Assembly (NCBI GenBank): GCA_905210525.1
Contig: CAJLXE010000063.1
Span: 1-7,969, forward strand
Length of the DNA: 7,969 nucleotides
Source of the DNA: an uncultured Clostridia bacterium
GTDB taxonomy: Bacteria > Bacillota > Clostridia > HGM11327
Reading direction: 5' to 3'
Part shown: positions 6,705-7,969 of the stretch, piece after piece
Layout: each line of letters opens with the position of its first letter
Numbering within the stretch: the stretch's first letter is position 1
Made by a program: the position numbers and the translations under genes
The notes under the pieces: generated by a model
The model's database searches: none
What the model was told of the DNA's origin: nothing
The model's input: only the letters and a program-made list of their open reading frames with translations

Positions 6705-7481
6705 TTACCCGAAAATATTAAACCCCATAATTACAATACCGAGAATCACCAACACTATTCCCGTTGCGCGATTCAAAGTTTTCGGTTCCGCTTTATTCGC
6801 AAATACAGCAGCAATTCTCGCCCACAAAAGCGTAAATATCACGCACAGCACCAAAACAGGTACGTCCGGAATGCCGCCTATCGCAAAATGCGAAACCGCA
6901 CCCGTAAGTGCCGTAAACGTCATTATAAAAACGCTCGTTCCGACTGCCGTTTTCAATTCGTATCCCAGCACGCCCGTAAGAATCAAAAGCATCATCATTC
7001 CGCCGCCCGCTCCTATAAAACCGCACACAAAACCTATCAGTATTCCGCAAAGCAAAGACTGTATCGCTCTCTTTTTTGCCGATACTTCCTGCATAGATTC
7101 CTTTGTAGTCATCACCGGACGCACAATGAACTTGATTCCGAGCAAAAACGTCATAAATACAGAGAAGCCTCCCATTGTTGACGGCGGAACAATGCTCGCC
7201 ACATAACTGCCCACAACCGTAAACACCAGCACGCTTCCCATCATAATCAATCCGTTTTTTATATCCAGATTCTTATTTTTATGATACGTATAAGCTGAAA
7301 CCGCGCTTGCCAAAACATCCGAAGACAGCGCAATTCCTACCGCCGTATAAGGGTCCATGTGAAGAAACGTAATCAGCATCGGACTTATAACCGCCGCCGC
7401 ACTCATACCCGCAAAACCCGTTCCGAGGCCGGCTCCCATGCCTGCAAAAAATGTCACTATAACCGTAATCAATATTTCCAT
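6705..7481 (-). CDS. Sulfite exporter TauE/SafE (TSUP) family transporter
   Basis: This is a 258-residue membrane protein with about eight predicted membrane segments. It shows the internal duplication of the TSUP family. The first half carries a Gly-rich AGMGAGLGTGFAGMSAAA segment (13-30). The second half carries GFIGAGGGMMMLLIL (154-168) followed by YELKTAVGTSVFIMTFTAL (174-192). Family members move sulfur-containing anions such as sulfite, sulfonates, sulfoacetate or thiosulfate, usually outward; the substrate here cannot be read. The length is normal for the family. The ATG lies one base after the MarR stop, with GGAGG (7495-7491) inside the end of the MarR gene, so the two are co-transcribed and probably co-regulated. 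No terminator is visible after it; the next promoter begins almost at once, so read-through into the riboswitch leader is possible. Confidence 0.9.
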   Translation of the reverse strand: MEILITVIVTFFAGMGAGLGTGFAGMSAAAVISPMLITFLHMDPYTAVGIALSSDVLASAVSAYTYHKNKNLDIKNGLIMMGSVLVFTVVGSYVASIVPPSTMGGFSVFMTFLLGIKFIVRPVMTTKESMQEVSAKKRAIQSLLCGILIGFVCGFIGAGGGMMMLLILTGVLGYELKTAVGTSVFIMTFTALTGAVSHFAIGGIPDVPVLVLCVIFTLLWARIAAVFANKAEPKTLNRATGIVLVILGIVIMGFNIFG

Positions 7482-7482
7482 T

Positions 7483-7917
7483 TTACTTCGCCTCCGTCAA
7501 AAGAACATCGAGGTTCTTTTCTATAATTTTCAAAGTACAGGCGAAAGTCTCACGCATTTTTTCATCCGTATTCCGAAACAACCCCTCAAAAAAATCCTTC
7601 TGAAGCCGTCTGCCCTGCTCAATTACACTCTGCGCCTTATCGGTACACACTAATTCCGTCTTGCGGCGATCTCCTTTTACGCCATTTCTTACAATATATC
7701 CCTCGCGAACCAGTCTCTCCACATTGACGGAAACCAGATTTGCCTTGATATGTCTGACCTCAACAATATCTCTTGCCGTTTTATAGGAAGGATTATTCGC
7801 CAGAAACATAAGAATGTCAAACGCCGTCTGAGGCAGATTCAACTCCTGACACAGCGGCTTACATACAACGCCGTAAGTAAGCGCCACCTTTTGCGCAAAT
7901 TCCACACTGAAATTCAT
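7483..7917 (-). CDS. MarR-family transcriptional regulator
   Basis: This is a 144-residue protein of usual MarR length. The central winged helix-turn-helix covers about 29-100: LPQTAFDILMFLANNPS, a recognition region at about 47-74 (ARDIVEVRHIKANLVSVN to REGYIV), and a wing with GDRRKTELVCT (82-92), whose DRR matches the family's D-x-R signature. Helices before and after form the dimer interface. There are four cysteines (19, 23, 91, 127); Cys19 and Cys23 are one turn apart in the first helix. A redox or reactive-sulfur sensing role is conceivable but unproven. The start is set by GGAGG (7928-7924), six bases upstream. It is the first gene of a two-gene operon with the TSUP exporter and likely represses it. 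Confidence 0.92.
   Translation of the reverse strand: MNFSVEFAQKVALTYGVVCKPLCQELNLPQTAFDILMFLANNPSYKTARDIVEVRHIKANLVSVNVERLVREGYIVRNGVKGDRRKTELVCTDKAQSVIEQGRRLQKDFFEGLFRNTDEKMRETFACTLKIIEKNLDVLLTEAK
7491..7495 (-). promoter_or_regulatory. Ribosome binding site of the TSUP gene within the MarR coding end
   Basis: GGAGG lies nine bases before the ATG at 7481 and overlaps the final MarR codons. This arrangement suggests coupled translation of the two proteins. Confidence 0.85.
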
Positions 7918-7949
7918 ATCGCGCCTCCAATTACTTCATATTTGTATTG

Positions 7950-7961
7950 TTCAAATTTGAA
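7950..7961. promoter_or_regulatory. Palindromic operator candidate upstream of the MarR-TSUP operon
   Basis: TTCAAATTTGAA is a perfect 12-bp palindrome centred about 38 bases before the MarR start codon. Length, symmetry and AT-richness fit MarR-family operators, which usually overlap the core promoter of their own operon. I cannot define the -35 and -10 boxes with confidence; the -35 may lie beyond the window edge. Confidence 0.5.
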
Positions 7962-7969
7962 TTAAATAT

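Overview
The window looks like a piece of a low-GC Gram-positive chromosome, most likely a gut or rumen-type Clostridia member. The signs are AT-rich intergenic DNA, strong AGGAGG-like ribosome binding sites, near-consensus sigma-A promoters, a hairpin terminator, and a very large secreted DNRLRE/YD-repeat protein. This placement is inferred from style only, with no marker gene. All four genes lie on the minus strand, so the biology reads from right to left. I see no tRNA, rRNA, CRISPR array or insertion sequence.

Right end (7969 to 6705): a MarR-family repressor is followed by a TauE/SafE (TSUP) membrane exporter. One base separates them and they surely share one transcript. A perfect 12-bp palindrome just upstream of the MarR gene is a likely autoregulatory operator.

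Middle (6704 to 5188): about 20 bases past the TSUP stop is a sigma-A promoter. Its roughly 150-base leader contains what I read as a fluoride (crcB-motif) riboswitch aptamer. The parts are P1, the AUG/UGAUG fluoride-site segments, the five-pair pseudoknot and the AAACC joining strand. A terminator hairpin follows, and its 5' arm overlaps the aptamer's 3' half. This leader controls a 398-residue cation:proton antiporter of the CPA2 NHA/SLC9B type, which ends at a clean hairpin terminator. The simplest model is that fluoride turns on the antiporter, which then helps the cell cope with fluoride or the acid load of HF entry.

Left end (4917 to 1): one uninterrupted reading frame covers more than half of the window and runs off its left edge, 1639 residues without a stop. 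It encodes a secreted mosaic protein. In order it has a signal peptide, a conserved N-terminal module, a DNRLRE domain, an RHS-type opening segment, two carbohydrate-binding-like beta-sandwiches, four 23-residue BspA-type leucine-rich repeats, and YD (RHS) repeats. The C-terminal tip, where such proteins often carry a variable or toxic domain, is outside the window. The gene has its own promoter and a foldable 5' leader.

The three units are probably regulated separately: a repressor-controlled exporter, a fluoride-controlled antiporter, and a cell-surface or polymorphic-toxin-like protein.
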